DNA of 64,000 nt from Pseudarthrobacter sulfonivorans. GTDB taxonomy: Bacteria; Actinomycetota; Actinomycetes; Actinomycetales; Micrococcaceae. Under the pieces are notes generated by a model. The model saw nothing but the letters and a program-made list of their open reading frames with translations, did not search any database and was not told where the DNA came from. Shown in pieces: positions 41,614 to 50,481 of the stretch. Within the stretch, counting starts at the first letter, position 1. The number at the start of each line of letters is the position of its first letter. Location: the NCBI RefSeq assembly GCF_014712225.1, contig NZ_JACXBW010000001.1:124001-188000 (forward strand), given 5' to 3'. Both the position numbers and the translations under genes were made by a program.

Positions 41614-42885
41614 TTAAGGCACCGGGTCATGGGCATCGTACTTCCGAAAGCCCGGCTGCAGCCGTGAGACCAGCCAGGCCACCAGCACGCACAACGCCCC
41701 ACCCAAAAGCAGGACCCAGCCCTCACTCAAAATCTTAGTCCCGCCGCCCGCCAGCAGGTCGCCCACGCGGGGGCCACCGGCCACCACCACGATGAAGACC
41801 CCTTGGAGCCGTCCCCGCAGGTGGTCCGGCGCGGCTGCCTGCAGGATGGTGTTGCGGAAGACGGCACTGATGGAGTCTGCGATCCCGGCCAGGGCACAGC
41901 ACACGGCCGCAGGCAACAGCCAAAGGGTGGCGCCGCCGTCGTCCGTCCGGCCCGCCAGGAGCACCACCACCCCGAAGCCGGCAATGGAGGCACCCCAGCC
42001 CATGACGGACCACACCACCGCGCTCCCCTGCCACCGGACCCGGCCCAGGGGTCCGGAGAAAAGCCCGGCCAGGAAGGCGCCTACCGCGGTGGAGGCCAGC
42101 AGGATGCCCACCGTTGCTTCGCCGCCGCCGATCATCAGCGCGCCGATGGCCGGCATCAGCGCCCGCGGCTGGGCCAGGATCATGGCCACGAGGTCGATGA
42201 TGAACGTCATCCGCAGGTTGGGCCGGGTGCCCAGGAAACGGAACCCTTCAACCACGGACCGGATCCCCGCCCGGCCGGCAGTTCCGCCGGGCGGCATGGA
42301 CGGCAGCCGGAACACGGCCCACAGGACAAACACGAAGCATATGAAGTCGATGGTGTACGTCCAGCCGAAGCCCACCCACGCCACCAGGAGACCGGCCAGC
42401 AGCGGCCCTATCGTCATGGCCAGACCGAACGTGATCATGTTGAGCGCGTTGGCTGCGGGAAGCAGTTCCTTGCGGATCAGCGTGGGGATGATGGCACTGC
42501 GCGCCGGCTGGTTGATGGCCTGGGCGCCGCTCTGGAGAGCCACCAGGAGGTAGAGGATCCAGACGTTTCCAAGCTGCAGCCAGGACTGGAGGGCAATCAG
42601 CCCGGTGGTCAGCCACAGGACCGAGCTGGCCAGCAGCGCCACCGTGCGGCGGTTGTGGGAATCGGCGATGGACCCGCCCAGCAGCCCACCGAACACCAGC
42701 GGCACCAGCGCGAAGACGCTGAGCAGTCCCACATAGAAACTGTCCTGCGTGAGCCGGTAGACCTCAAGGCTGACGGCCACCAGCGTCAGTTGGCTGCCCA
42801 CGGCTGCCACCGCAGAGCCGAGCCACAGGCGGCGGAAGGGAGGGCTCTCACGCAGCGGTGTGATGTCTGCCAATAATTTCCCCAC
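41614..42885 (-). CDS. MFS transporter (enterobactin-exporter/drug-efflux-like)
   Basis: A 423-residue MFS permease with 12 helices. It starts PPFRRLWLGSAVAAVGSQLT, a pattern typical of the EntS/MFS_3 group, and has GGLLGGSIADSHNRR (motif A-like) between helices 2 and 3. A second motif lies at QAINQPARSAIIPTLI in helix 4. This branch exports siderophores or drugs, or is uncharacterised; no substrate can be assigned. The last 12 residues are basic. Confidence 0.82.
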   Translation of the reverse strand: MGKLLADITPLRESPPFRRLWLGSAVAAVGSQLTLVAVSLEVYRLTQDSFYVGLLSVFALVPLVFGGLLGGSIADSHNRRTVALLASSVLWLTTGLIALQSWLQLGNVWILYLLVALQSGAQAINQPARSAIIPTLIRKELLPAANALNMITFGLAMTIGPLLAGLLVAWVGFGWTYTIDFICFVFVLWAVFRLPSMPPGGTAGRAGIRSVVEGFRFLGTRPNLRMTFIIDLVAMILAQPRALMPAIGALMIGGGEATVGILLASTAVGAFLAGLFSGPLGRVRWQGSAVVWSVMGWGASIAGFGVVVLLAGRTDDGGATLWLLPAAVCCALAGIADSISAVFRNTILQAAAPDHLRGRLQGVFIVVVAGGPRVGDLLAGGGTKILSEGWVLLLGGALCVLVAWLVSRLQPGFRKYDAHDPVP

Positions 42886-42963
42886 CCCGCAACCCTAATG
42901 GTGACTGTCAGGTCCGGATGTCCCGCACGCTTGGTATTCTCAGGCTGGCGAAAGGAGTAGCTC

Positions 42964-43788
42964 ATGAGTCTGTCCAGGCGGCTTCTTTACGCATCAGAGA
43001 TCTGGGAGGTTGCCCGGCCCCGCACCGCGCTGACCGCAGGGCACCTAATCATCCGGCTCAGCAACCCCGCCGTTGCCTTCGATCCCGGCTCCGCAGCCGA
43101 CTGGCTCCTGTGCCATGACGCCGCCCGGCAGGCACTTGCGGACGTGCTCGGGGCCACCCGCTGCACGGTGTTGTTTGCGCACCAGTGGCACCCCCTTGGT
43201 GCGGCCATCGGCGAGCCGGAGGTGGAGTCCTCCACGCCCACGTTCCACCTGTTCGGGCGCTGGGACGGCGAGACGGTCACCCCGGGCGAACAGCTGCTGC
43301 TTCCCGCCCAGCGCCGGGTGCCCGTGGCACCGGAGGAGCTCGTAAACTTCGACGACGGCCTGCGCGCCGCCCTGCGCCGCGCGGCTGTGGAGCGCGCCGC
43401 AGGCGCGAGATGGCAGTTCGAGGCAATGCCGGGCTCTGGCACTGCCGCGAACTGCCATCTGGCGGAGCCTGACCCGCTGGGTGGCGCCCTCCCGGAGATA
43501 CTGATGAAAGCTCCTGAGGCTAAGGCGGGGCGGCACCATACTGTTCTGTGCCCGGCGTCGCTGTCTGAGGCGTCGTATCATGCGCTGACGCCCGGGCACC
43601 TGCTGGCTTTGGCGGCCGCCGTGCAGGAACTGACCGATTGCCCCGGGGTCACGGGCCTGAGCTGCGTGGTGCCGGATCCCGGTGCCGGACCGCTCGAAGT
43701 CCACGCCTTGGGCCGCTCGGCCGGCGAGTCCGTAAACCCGCTGCAGGAGTTCCTCTCGATACCCAAAGTTAGCCAAGCCTTATTGTGA
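42964..43788 (+). CDS. HIT-like (GalT-type) protein, possibly catalytically degenerate
   Basis: A 274-residue protein of unknown family. The first half has EIWEVARPRTALTAGHLIIR (about 12-31) and STPTFHLFGRW (about 89-99), which recall the two core strands of HIT proteins. The second half repeats the layout with LTPGHLLALAAAVQEL and PLEVHALGRS. The HxHxH catalytic triad is reduced to one His in each half. A tandem degenerate HIT fold is proposed; it could bind nucleotides without hydrolysing them. It ends in the fur operator, 30 bases before fur. Low certainty on function. Confidence 0.45.
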   Translation: MSLSRRLLYASEIWEVARPRTALTAGHLIIRLSNPAVAFDPGSAADWLLCHDAARQALADVLGATRCTVLFAHQWHPLGAAIGEPEVESSTPTFHLFGRWDGETVTPGEQLLLPAQRRVPVAPEELVNFDDGLRAALRRAAVERAAGARWQFEAMPGSGTAANCHLAEPDPLGGALPEILMKAPEAKAGRHHTVLCPASLSEASYHALTPGHLLALAAAVQELTDCPGVTGLSCVVPDPGAGPLEVHALGRSAGESVNPLQEFLSIPKVSQALL

Positions 43789-43803
43789 TGAACTCATAAT
43801 AAG
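43779..43803. promoter_or_regulatory. Fur/PerR-like operator before fur-katA
   Basis: CTTATTGTGA (43779-43788) and TCATAATAAG (43794-43803) form an inverted repeat with one mismatch around 5 bases. It ends 15 bases before the fur ATG and overlaps the stop of the upstream gene. AT-rich dyads of this form bind FurA- or PerR-type regulators, so autoregulation with catalase is likely. Confidence 0.65.
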
Positions 43804-43818
43804 TGCTTCAATAGAAGC

Positions 43819-44301
43819 ATGACGGAACACTCTGGCGGCCATGATGCATGGGCTGCTGCCCTGCGGTCCCACGGCCGCCGCGTGACCAAGCAGCGGCTGG
43901 CCGTGCTTGCCGCCGTCGAACACCACCCGCATTCACCGGCGGAGAGCATCCTGGCTGCAGCGCGGGCTGAGCTTCCCGAACTCACCGCACAGTCCGTCTA
44001 CGTTGTCCTGGGCGACCTCACCGACCTGCATATGCTGCGCCGCTTCGAGCCGCCGCACTCCCCCGCCCTGTACGAGACCCGCGTGGGCGACAACCACCAC
44101 CACGCCATCTGCATCAGCTGCGGGCTCGTGGAGGACGTGGAATGCGCCGTCGGGCATGCGCCCTGCCTCACCCCGCACTGGGATGAGAACGCCAAGCCCA
44201 TGACCATCCAGATCGCCGACGTGATGTACCAGGGCATCTGCCAGGACTGCCAGCAGTCCCAACAACTTCCTTCTGAACGTACCCAAGTAACCGAGAAATA
44301 G
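43819..44301 (+). CDS. furA: Fur-family regulator (FurA/CatR-like)
   Basis: A 160-residue protein. The N-terminal winged helix (about 12-90) is followed by the metal core [18 protein letters not shown] (about 93-110) and a second CxxC near CQDCQ. These give the His-rich regulatory site and the structural zinc site. Its position 8 bases upstream of katA matches FurA-KatG and CatR-CatA arrangements, where the regulator senses peroxide or iron and controls the catalase. The dyad at 43779-43803 is its likely operator. Confidence 0.86.
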   Translation: MTEHSGGHDAWAAALRSHGRRVTKQRLAVLAAVEHHPHSPAESILAAARAELPELTAQSVYVVLGDLTDLHMLRRFEPPHSPALYETRVGDNHHHAICISCGLVEDVECAVGHAPCLTPHWDENAKPMTIQIADVMYQGICQDCQQSQQLPSERTQVTEK

Positions 44302-44308
44302 GAGAACA

Positions 44309-45802
44309 ATGACTGCCATTTCAACGACCCAGTCAGGTGCCCCCGTCACGTCCGACGCGCACTCCCAGTCAGTTGGTGCCGACGGTGCCATCATCCTGAC
44401 GGACCACTACCTGATCGAAAAGCTCGCGCAGTTCAACCGCGAGCGTGTGCCGGAGCGTGTGGTGCATGCCAAGGGCGGCGGCGCCTTCGGTACGTTCAAG
44501 ACCACCTCGGACGTCTCCAAGTACACCAAGGCAGCATTCCTGCAGCCGGGTGTGGAGACGGACATGCTGATCCGTTTCTCCTCGGTCGCCGGCGAAAGCG
44601 GCTCCCCCGACACCTGGCGCGATCCCCGCGGCTTCGCCGTCAAGTTCTACACCACCGAGGGCAACTACGACCTCGTGGGCAACAACACCCCCGTCTTCTT
44701 CATCCGTGACGGCATCAAGTTCCCGGACTTCATCCACTCGCAGAAGCGCCTCCCGGGCACCCACCTGCGTGACGCCGACATGCAGTGGGACTTCTGGACC
44801 CTGTCCCCCGAATCCGCACACCAGGTCACCTGGCTGATGGGCGACCGCGGCCTGCCGGCTTCCTGGCGGGAAATGCAGGGCTACGGCTCACACACCTACC
44901 AGTGGATCAACGCCGAGGGCCAGCGCTTCTGGGTCAAGTACCACTTCAAGTCCAACCAGGGCGTCAAGGCCATGACCGGCGATCAGGCCGAAGAACTGGC
45001 CGGCTCGGACGCGGACTTCTACATCCGCGACCTGCAGGAAAACATCGCCGAGGGCAACTTCCCGTCCTGGGAACTGCACGTCCAGGTCATGCCGTACGAA
45101 GACGCCAAGACCTACCGCTTCAACCCGTTCGACCTCACCAAGGTGTGGCCGCACGCTGACTACCCGCTGATCCACGTGGGCACCATGGAGCTGAACAAGA
45201 ACCCGGAGAACTACTTCGCGCAGATCGAGCAGGCCACCTTCGCGCCGTCGAACTTCGTGCCGGGCATTGCCGCTTCGCCGGACAAGATGCTGCAGGCCCG
45301 CATCTTCTCCTACGCCGATGCGCACCGTTACCGCGTGGGCACCAACCACGCCCAGCTGCCGGTGAACCTGCCCAAGAGCCAGGTCAACAACTACAGCCAG
45401 GACGGCGCCGGGCGTTACCACTTCAACGCCCCGTCGGTTCCGGTGTACGCACCGAACTCCGTGGGTGGCCCCGCCGCTGTTGAGCCGCAGAACCCGGCCG
45501 GCGGCTGGGAGAACGACGGCGAGCTCACGATCTCCGCGCACTCCCTGCACGCCGAAGACGGCGACTTCGTCCAGGCCGGCACGCTGTACCGCGAGGTGTT
45601 CGACGACGGCGCCAAGGCCCGCCTGCTGGACACCATCACCGGTGCCGTGGGCGGCGTGAAGAGCCCCGGCATCAAGGAACGCGCCATCCAGTACTGGACC
45701 AACGTGGACGCCGAACTGGGCGCGAAGCTGCGTGCCAACCTGGGCGTCGCTTCGGTTGCAGGCCCCGCCTCCGACGCTGAGGCAGCCAACAAGATCGGCT
45801 GA
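44309..45802 (+). CDS. katA: Monofunctional heme catalase
   Basis: A 497-residue clade-3-size catalase. The active His is in [12 protein letters not shown] (about 50-61) and the distal Asn in [16 protein letters not shown] (about 126-141). The heme-ligand Tyr is in [16 protein letters not shown] (about 331-346). It dismutates H2O2 in the cytoplasm. It follows fur by 8 bases with TAGGAGA before the ATG, so it is cotranscribed and controlled by it. A strong terminator ends the unit at 45824-45858. Confidence 0.95.
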   Translation: MTAISTTQSGAPVTSDAHSQSVGADGAIILTDHYLIEKLAQFNRERVPERVVHAKGGGAFGTFKTTSDVSKYTKAAFLQPGVETDMLIRFSSVAGESGSPDTWRDPRGFAVKFYTTEGNYDLVGNNTPVFFIRDGIKFPDFIHSQKRLPGTHLRDADMQWDFWTLSPESAHQVTWLMGDRGLPASWREMQGYGSHTYQWINAEGQRFWVKYHFKSNQGVKAMTGDQAEELAGSDADFYIRDLQENIAEGNFPSWELHVQVMPYEDAKTYRFNPFDLTKVWPHADYPLIHVGTMELNKNPENYFAQIEQATFAPSNFVPGIAASPDKMLQARIFSYADAHRYRVGTNHAQLPVNLPKSQVNNYSQDGAGRYHFNAPSVPVYAPNSVGGPAAVEPQNPAGGWENDGELTISAHSLHAEDGDFVQAGTLYREVFDDGAKARLLDTITGAVGGVKSPGIKERAIQYWTNVDAELGAKLRANLGVASVAGPASDAEAANKIG

Positions 45803-45823
45803 TTCGGTCCTTCGGAGAACCTG

Positions 45824-45858
45824 AACACCCCGCCACGGATTATCCGTGGCGGGGTGTT
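45824..45858 (+). terminator. katA terminator
   Basis: AACACCCCGCCACGGAT (45824-45840) pairs perfectly with ATCCGTGGCGGGGTGTT (45842-45858) around a single-base gap, and TTGC follows. The 17-bp stem is the strongest terminator in the window. Confidence 0.85.
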
Positions 45859-45930
45859 TTGCTTCGCTGGGGTTTGGCTTCGTGCGGTGATGCCGGGCCG
45901 CTTGGTGCAGCTACCCGTTTTGTCCGGTAG

Positions 45931-46824
45931 CTACGCCACGTCCGTACGGCTGGCGGGCGCGGCCTGGGTGGTGGCTGCCGAAACCGTGCCTGCGGCCGCG
46001 GGGCGGTGGCCCTTCTTGGCGAGCTGGATCTGTTCGTAGACGTGGTGGCGGAGTTCCGTGAAGCGTGGCAGCGACCGGGTCTCCAACTGATCGCGGTCCA
46101 CCGGGAGGTCGATCACGATGTCCTCCTGCACCACGGTGGGCGAGGAAGACAGGATGATGACGCGTTCGCCGAGGTAGACGGATTCGTCGATGTCGTGGGT
46201 CACGAAGAGCACTGTCACCCCGAACTTCTTCCAGATCGTGCGGATCAAGTCCTCCAAATCCGCGCGGGTCTGCGCGTCCACAGCGGCAAACGGCTCGTCC
46301 ATCAGCAGCACTTCGGGCTGATACGCGATGGCCCGGGCGATTGCCACGCGCTGCTGCATGCCGCCGGACAGCTGCCACGGGTAGGAGCGCGGGACGTGGG
46401 CCAGGCCCACGGCCTCGAGGGCCTCGTCCACGAGCCGGTCTCGTTCGGCCTTGGCCACACCCTGGTTCTTCAGCGGCAGCTCCACGTTTTCCCTGACGCG
46501 CATCCAGGGGAACAGCGACCGGCCGTACTCCTGGAACACCACGGCCATCTTCTTCGGCGGGCCCGAGACGCGTTTGCCGTCCAGGAGCACCTCACCCTCG
46601 GTGGGGGCCATCAGTCCGGAGATGCACTTCAGGAGCGTCGTCTTGCCGGAGCCGGAGGGACCCACGAGGCAGGCCAGCTCGCCGGCGCGCAGGTCGAAAG
46701 TCAGGTTGCGCACCGCCTCGATGTCGCCGCCGTCGGTCTGGTACACCTTCTTCAGCCCGCGGACCGAAAGCATCGCCTCCGGCAGAGTCTTCCCGGACGG
46801 GGACGGGGTTGCGTCAGGCTGCAT
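45931..46824 (-). CDS. NitT/TauT-type ABC importer, ATPase
   Basis: A 297-residue ATPase. Walker A is VGPSGSGKTTLLK (about 57-69), signature LSGGMQQRVAIARA (about 157), and Walker B VLLMDEPFAAVDAQT (about 177-191). QEYGRSLFPWMRVRENV matches the SsuB/TauB/ThiZ Q-loop. It powers import of a small organic substrate. It overlaps the upstream permease gene by 11 bases. The C-terminal 45 residues are Ala-rich and poorly conserved. Confidence 0.88.
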   Translation of the reverse strand: MQPDATPSPSGKTLPEAMLSVRGLKKVYQTDGGDIEAVRNLTFDLRAGELACLVGPSGSGKTTLLKCISGLMAPTEGEVLLDGKRVSGPPKKMAVVFQEYGRSLFPWMRVRENVELPLKNQGVAKAERDRLVDEALEAVGLAHVPRSYPWQLSGGMQQRVAIARAIAYQPEVLLMDEPFAAVDAQTRADLEDLIRTIWKKFGVTVLFVTHDIDESVYLGERVIILSSSPTVVQEDIVIDLPVDRDQLETRSLPRFTELRHHVYEQIQLAKKGHRPAAAGTVSAATTQAAPASRTDVA

Positions 46825-47587
46825 TTTCTACCTCTTTCTGGCCGTGGTACCAGCGCAGGATGTTCCGCTCGGCCCACTGGAAGATGAACGACATGGCCAC
46901 ACCCAGCAGACCGAGCACCACAATGCCGGACCACATTTCCGGAATGGCGAAGGACCGCTGGAACTGGACGATGGTAAAGCCAAGCCCCGAGGACGAGGCG
47001 AACATTTCGGAGATGACCATCAGGATCAGCCCGAGGGACAGTGACTGGCGCACGCCGGCCATGATCTGCGGGCTGGCCGAAGGCAGCACCAGGTACCGGA
47101 CACGGGCCCAGCCGTCGATGCCGTAGGTGTGCGCCGAATCAGAGAGCACTCCGTCCACGGCCCGGACGCCTTCGATGGTGTTCAGCAGGACCGGCCAGAC
47201 ACAGCCGGAAATGATCACTGCGACCTTCATGGAGTCCGTAATGCCCATCAGCAGGATCAGAACGGGGACCAGCACAGGCGGCGGGATCGCACGGAAGAAT
47301 TCCAGAGTGGGTTCCAACAGCGCCCGGAGCCATTTGACCGAGCCGATCAGGACGCCGCCGACGACGCCGATGATGATTGCCGCGACCACGCCCACCAGGA
47401 GCCGTCCAAGGCTGGGCAGCACGTCGCTGAAGAATCGTGGGCCGAACCAGACCTCGCCGAACTTGGCGACGAGTGTGGCCGGGGTGGGGACGAAGAAGTT
47501 CACCGCGCCGAGGGTTGAGGCCCACCAAAGCAGGACCAGCAGGACCGGCAGCGCCAATACGTATCCGAGGGTCTTCAGGGGTTTCAT
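46814..47587 (-). CDS. NitT/TauT-type ABC importer, permease 2
   Basis: A 257-residue permease with six helices. The EAA loop near VRYLVLPSASPQIMAGVRQS (about 160-179) is the ATPase contact. It overlaps the downstream ATPase gene by 11 bases and the upstream permease by 4 bases (ATGA). Two different permeases in one operon make a heterodimeric channel, a less usual variant of the SsuC/TauC single-permease type. Confidence 0.85.
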   Translation of the reverse strand: MKPLKTLGYVLALPVLLVLLWWASTLGAVNFFVPTPATLVAKFGEVWFGPRFFSDVLPSLGRLLVGVVAAIIIGVVGGVLIGSVKWLRALLEPTLEFFRAIPPPVLVPVLILLMGITDSMKVAVIISGCVWPVLLNTIEGVRAVDGVLSDSAHTYGIDGWARVRYLVLPSASPQIMAGVRQSLSLGLILMVISEMFASSSGLGFTIVQFQRSFAIPEMWSGIVVLGLLGVAMSFIFQWAERNILRWYHGQKEVENAA

Positions 47588-48426
47588 ACGATCACCTCGG
47601 AACGGACGGAGGAGTGCCAGGACAGGGTCTTCTTCTCGATGAACCGCATCACCGCGTTGATCAGTACTCCAATCAGGCCGGTGGCCAGCACCAGGGCATA
47701 CATGCCCGAGATGGCGCCGCCGGACTGGGCCAGCGCGATTTCCCGGCCGAGGCCCGGAGAACCGATCACCAGTTCGGCCGTGATGGCCAGGACCAGTGCC
47801 ACTGTGGCGGCCAGGCGGACCCCTGTCATCAGGTAGGGCAGGGCCGTGGGGAAAACGACGTAGCGGATCCGCGCCATCCGGCCCAGTCCGTACGTCTTGG
47901 CCGTGTTGTTGGCGACCATGTCGATGTCGGCCACACCGTAGAGGACCTGGATCAGGACCTGCCAGAAGGCGGCATAGGTAATCAGCATGAGCGACGATTC
48001 GATTTTCACACCGAAGAGCAGCACCGCCAGCGGAATGAGGGCCACGGACGGGATGGGGCGCAGAAACTCCACTGTGGAGTTCGTGGCCTTGCGCAGGAAG
48101 TCGCTGGAGCCGATGACAAAGCCCAGCAGCACCGCCAGGGCGACGGCGATGACCAGGCCCAGGAACCAGGCGGTCATGGTTTCAACCACTGCGATCCAGA
48201 AGGCTGTCAGGCCGAAGTCCCGCACCAGCGCCACAATAACCTCGCTGGCCGGCGGGAGAAAGCGTTCATTGATGATGCCCAGCCGCGGAATGAGCTCCCA
48301 CGTGCCCAGGAATCCTAGGATCCCGGCCAGGCCAAGCACCTGTTTTACCGGAAACTTGCGGACCTGCCGGCGGTCCCGTCCCGCACTGGAGACGGGACCG
48401 CCGGAGGTTAGAGCGTCGGCACTCAC
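47584..48426 (-). CDS. NitT/TauT-type ABC importer, permease 1
   Basis: A 280-residue permease with six helices. The EAA loop is RIRYVVFPTALPYLMTGVRL (about 192-211). A basic N-terminal segment precedes helix 1 (RDRRQVRKFPVKQVLGLAG). It overlaps the substrate-binding protein gene by 4 bases upstream and the second permease by 4 bases downstream. It is about 25-30% similar in layout to its partner, as far as the eye can judge. Confidence 0.85.
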   Translation of the reverse strand: MSADALTSGGPVSSAGRDRRQVRKFPVKQVLGLAGILGFLGTWELIPRLGIINERFLPPASEVIVALVRDFGLTAFWIAVVETMTAWFLGLVIAVALAVLLGFVIGSSDFLRKATNSTVEFLRPIPSVALIPLAVLLFGVKIESSLMLITYAAFWQVLIQVLYGVADIDMVANNTAKTYGLGRMARIRYVVFPTALPYLMTGVRLAATVALVLAITAELVIGSPGLGREIALAQSGGAISGMYALVLATGLIGVLINAVMRFIEKKTLSWHSSVRSEVIV

Positions 48427-49412
48427 GGGAGGAGGTCGCCTGCGTTCGGAGCCTTGGTCAGCGTGCCGTACTTGGCTGCGGCGTCGCCGAGGGTCTTGAA
48501 CGCATCCTTGTTGAATTCCACGCGGTAGCGCGGCAGGATCATCTTGGCGCGGGTGGCTTCATCGATTTTGGTGTAGGTCCCCACGATGTCCCGTACTTCC
48601 TGCGGGTGCGCCTGGGCGTACTCGAGGGATTTGTTCATGGCACGGGTGAACTTCGCCGTCAGCTCGGCCTTGCCCTTGACGGTGTCCGTCTTCGTGAAGT
48701 ATCCGGCAATGTCCAGTTCCGGGCTCATTTCAACGAAGTTCGAGGAGACGATCTTGCCCCCTTCGGACACGGCCTTGGAAAGGAAGGGCTCCAGGATCCA
48801 CGCTGCGTCCACCTGCTTGTTGGCCAGGGCGGCCGGGGCGTCCGGGAAGGCCACCTCAACGAACTTCAAGCTGCCGGGATCGCCGCCGTCCTTTTCGATG
48901 ACGGACTTGATGGTGGTGTCGCCGATATTGGAGAGGTTGTTTACCGAGACGGTCTTGCCGGCGAGGTCTTTCGCGGACTGGACACTCGAGCCGGCCGGGA
49001 CCACGACTCCGCCGACGTCGTTCCCCTTTTCACCGGTAGTGGACACTCCGTTGGCGACAAACTTCAGGTCCAGGCCTTTGTCCTTGGCCACCATGACCGA
49101 GATGAGGTTGGAGAACGCGAAGTCAAAGCTGCCGCTGACCACGCCCGGGACGATTGCTGCGCCGCCGGTGGCTGTCTGGATGTCCAACTGCAGGCCCTCG
49201 TCCTTGAAGAACCCCTGCTTATCGCCCAGATAGATCGGTGCGCAGTCGACGATCGGGATGACACCTACGCTGACCTTCGTCAGATCGCCGCCCCCGGTTG
49301 CGCCAGCGGATGCGCTGCCGCCGCCGGTGGAACTCGGTGAACCGGACCCGCAGGCTGACAAGCCCAGGACGGATGCTGCGGCGAGTACCGCAATAACGCT
49401 ACGACGTTTCAT
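48423..49412 (-). CDS. NitT/TauT-type substrate-binding lipoprotein
   Basis: A 329-residue lipoprotein. The signal peptide ends in LGLSAC (lipobox, Cys near 21), followed by a Ser/Gly-rich linker. The NMT1-type fold has VGVIPIVDCAPIYLGDKQGF (about 48-67), TGGAAIVPGVVSGSFDFAFS and DAAWILEPFL. These bind sulfonates, nitrate, riboflavin or pyrimidine precursors. Here the ligand cannot be read. The ATG at 49412 has AAAGGAG 8 bases before it. First gene of the four-gene operon. Confidence 0.86.
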   Translation of the reverse strand: MKRRSVIAVLAAASVLGLSACGSGSPSSTGGGSASAGATGGGDLTKVSVGVIPIVDCAPIYLGDKQGFFKDEGLQLDIQTATGGAAIVPGVVSGSFDFAFSNLISVMVAKDKGLDLKFVANGVSTTGEKGNDVGGVVVPAGSSVQSAKDLAGKTVSVNNLSNIGDTTIKSVIEKDGGDPGSLKFVEVAFPDAPAALANKQVDAAWILEPFLSKAVSEGGKIVSSNFVEMSPELDIAGYFTKTDTVKGKAELTAKFTRAMNKSLEYAQAHPQEVRDIVGTYTKIDEATRAKMILPRYRVEFNKDAFKTLGDAAAKYGTLTKAPNAGDLLP

Positions 49413-49462
49413 GTTCACTCCTTTGTGATTTGCATTGGGAGTGAGGCGCCCCCAAGCCAACT

Positions 49463-49481
49463 CTGTTCGCAGTCCGAACAG
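49463..49481. promoter_or_regulatory. Dyad upstream of the ABC operon
   Basis: CTGTTCG (49463-49469) and CGAACAG (49475-49481) are perfectly complementary around CAGTC. It lies 51 bases before the start of the binding-protein gene, in the expected promoter region. A repressor of the operon may bind here; no regulator gene is adjacent. Confidence 0.45.
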
Positions 49482-49675
49482 ACGTTCAAGGCAAGTCTCA
49501 GTGACTGGACGTTGAAGGGTCAACCAGATCGGCCCATTGTTATCCTCATGATACGTAAGCGACCGCATGGTGGACAGGGTCGCGGTTCTTCGCAGGCGCG
49601 GGGATGAAAATGACGCTTTCCACATAGACACGGCCCGCTCTGGCTGGAGCCCGGTCCCCTGCCTAGGATCACTGC

Positions 49676-50311
49676 ATGAGTACATTTCAGGGCATCCCCG
49701 CAGGGGCATTCGCGTTCTACGCCGAGCTTGAGGACAACAACAACCGGGAGTGGTGGCAGGAGCACAAGGACAGCTACACCAGCCTGGTCCGGGATCCGCT
49801 CATCGCCCTCCTGGCTGAACTGGAACCACGGTTCGGTCCTGCGAAGATCTTCCGGCCCAACCGGGACGTCAGGTTCTCCCAGGACAAGTCACCCTACAAA
49901 ACCGCCCAGGGCGCCTTCGCTTCTGCCCAGGAGGGTGTGGGTTTCTACCTCCAGGTGAGCGCGGACGGACTGCTGGTGGGAGGCGGCTACCACTCCCATA
50001 CCCCGGCGCAGCTGGCCAGGTTCCGGAATTCGGTCGACGCATCGGGCACCGGTGAATCGCTGCGGCACATCGTGGACGGCGTAGCTGCCGCGGGCTTTTC
50101 GGTGGAGGGCGAGAAACTGAAGACTGTGCCGCGCGGTTACGACCGGGCGCATCCCCGGGCGGAACTGCTCAAGCACAAGTCGCTCTCAGCCGGCACCGAC
50201 CTGGGCCAGCCGGAGTGGGTCTCGTCACCGGCGGCCGTCCAGGAGATCGCCACGCTATGGGAACAGCTACGGCCCCTTGTTGACTGGGTGGGGCGGCACG
50301 CCGCACCGTGA
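49676..50311 (+). CDS. DUF2461 family protein
   Basis: A 211-residue protein with the DUF2461 pattern: NREWWQEHKDSY (about 23-34), RPNRDVRFSQDKSPYKT (about 61-77), and GFYLQVSADGLLVGGGYH (about 87-104). KTVPRGYDRAHPRAELLKHK (about 148-167) follows. No function is established for this family, although members are common and conserved. It stands alone, divergent from the ABC operon. Ribosome site weak (GGATCACTGC). Confidence 0.82.
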   Translation: MSTFQGIPAGAFAFYAELEDNNNREWWQEHKDSYTSLVRDPLIALLAELEPRFGPAKIFRPNRDVRFSQDKSPYKTAQGAFASAQEGVGFYLQVSADGLLVGGGYHSHTPAQLARFRNSVDASGTGESLRHIVDGVAAAGFSVEGEKLKTVPRGYDRAHPRAELLKHKSLSAGTDLGQPEWVSSPAAVQEIATLWEQLRPLVDWVGRHAAP

Positions 50312-50481
50312 CAGCCTGGCTCGCGCACTACAGCCGTCCCCGCACTGCCCGTTCCGTGGCGTCGTCGATGCCGAACCATATGAAAGAGGCATCCGATCCC
50401 GTGAGGGACCGGATGCCTCCATTACCGAGGGATTCCGTAGGAACTACCGGGAAAGAGCTTCGTGCAAGGCGTCCGAAGCGG

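Noticed and set aside
49413..49560. Possible TPP riboswitch before the ABC operon
   Set aside because: A CTGAGA string occurs on the minus strand, but no second conserved TPP box or matching stems were found.
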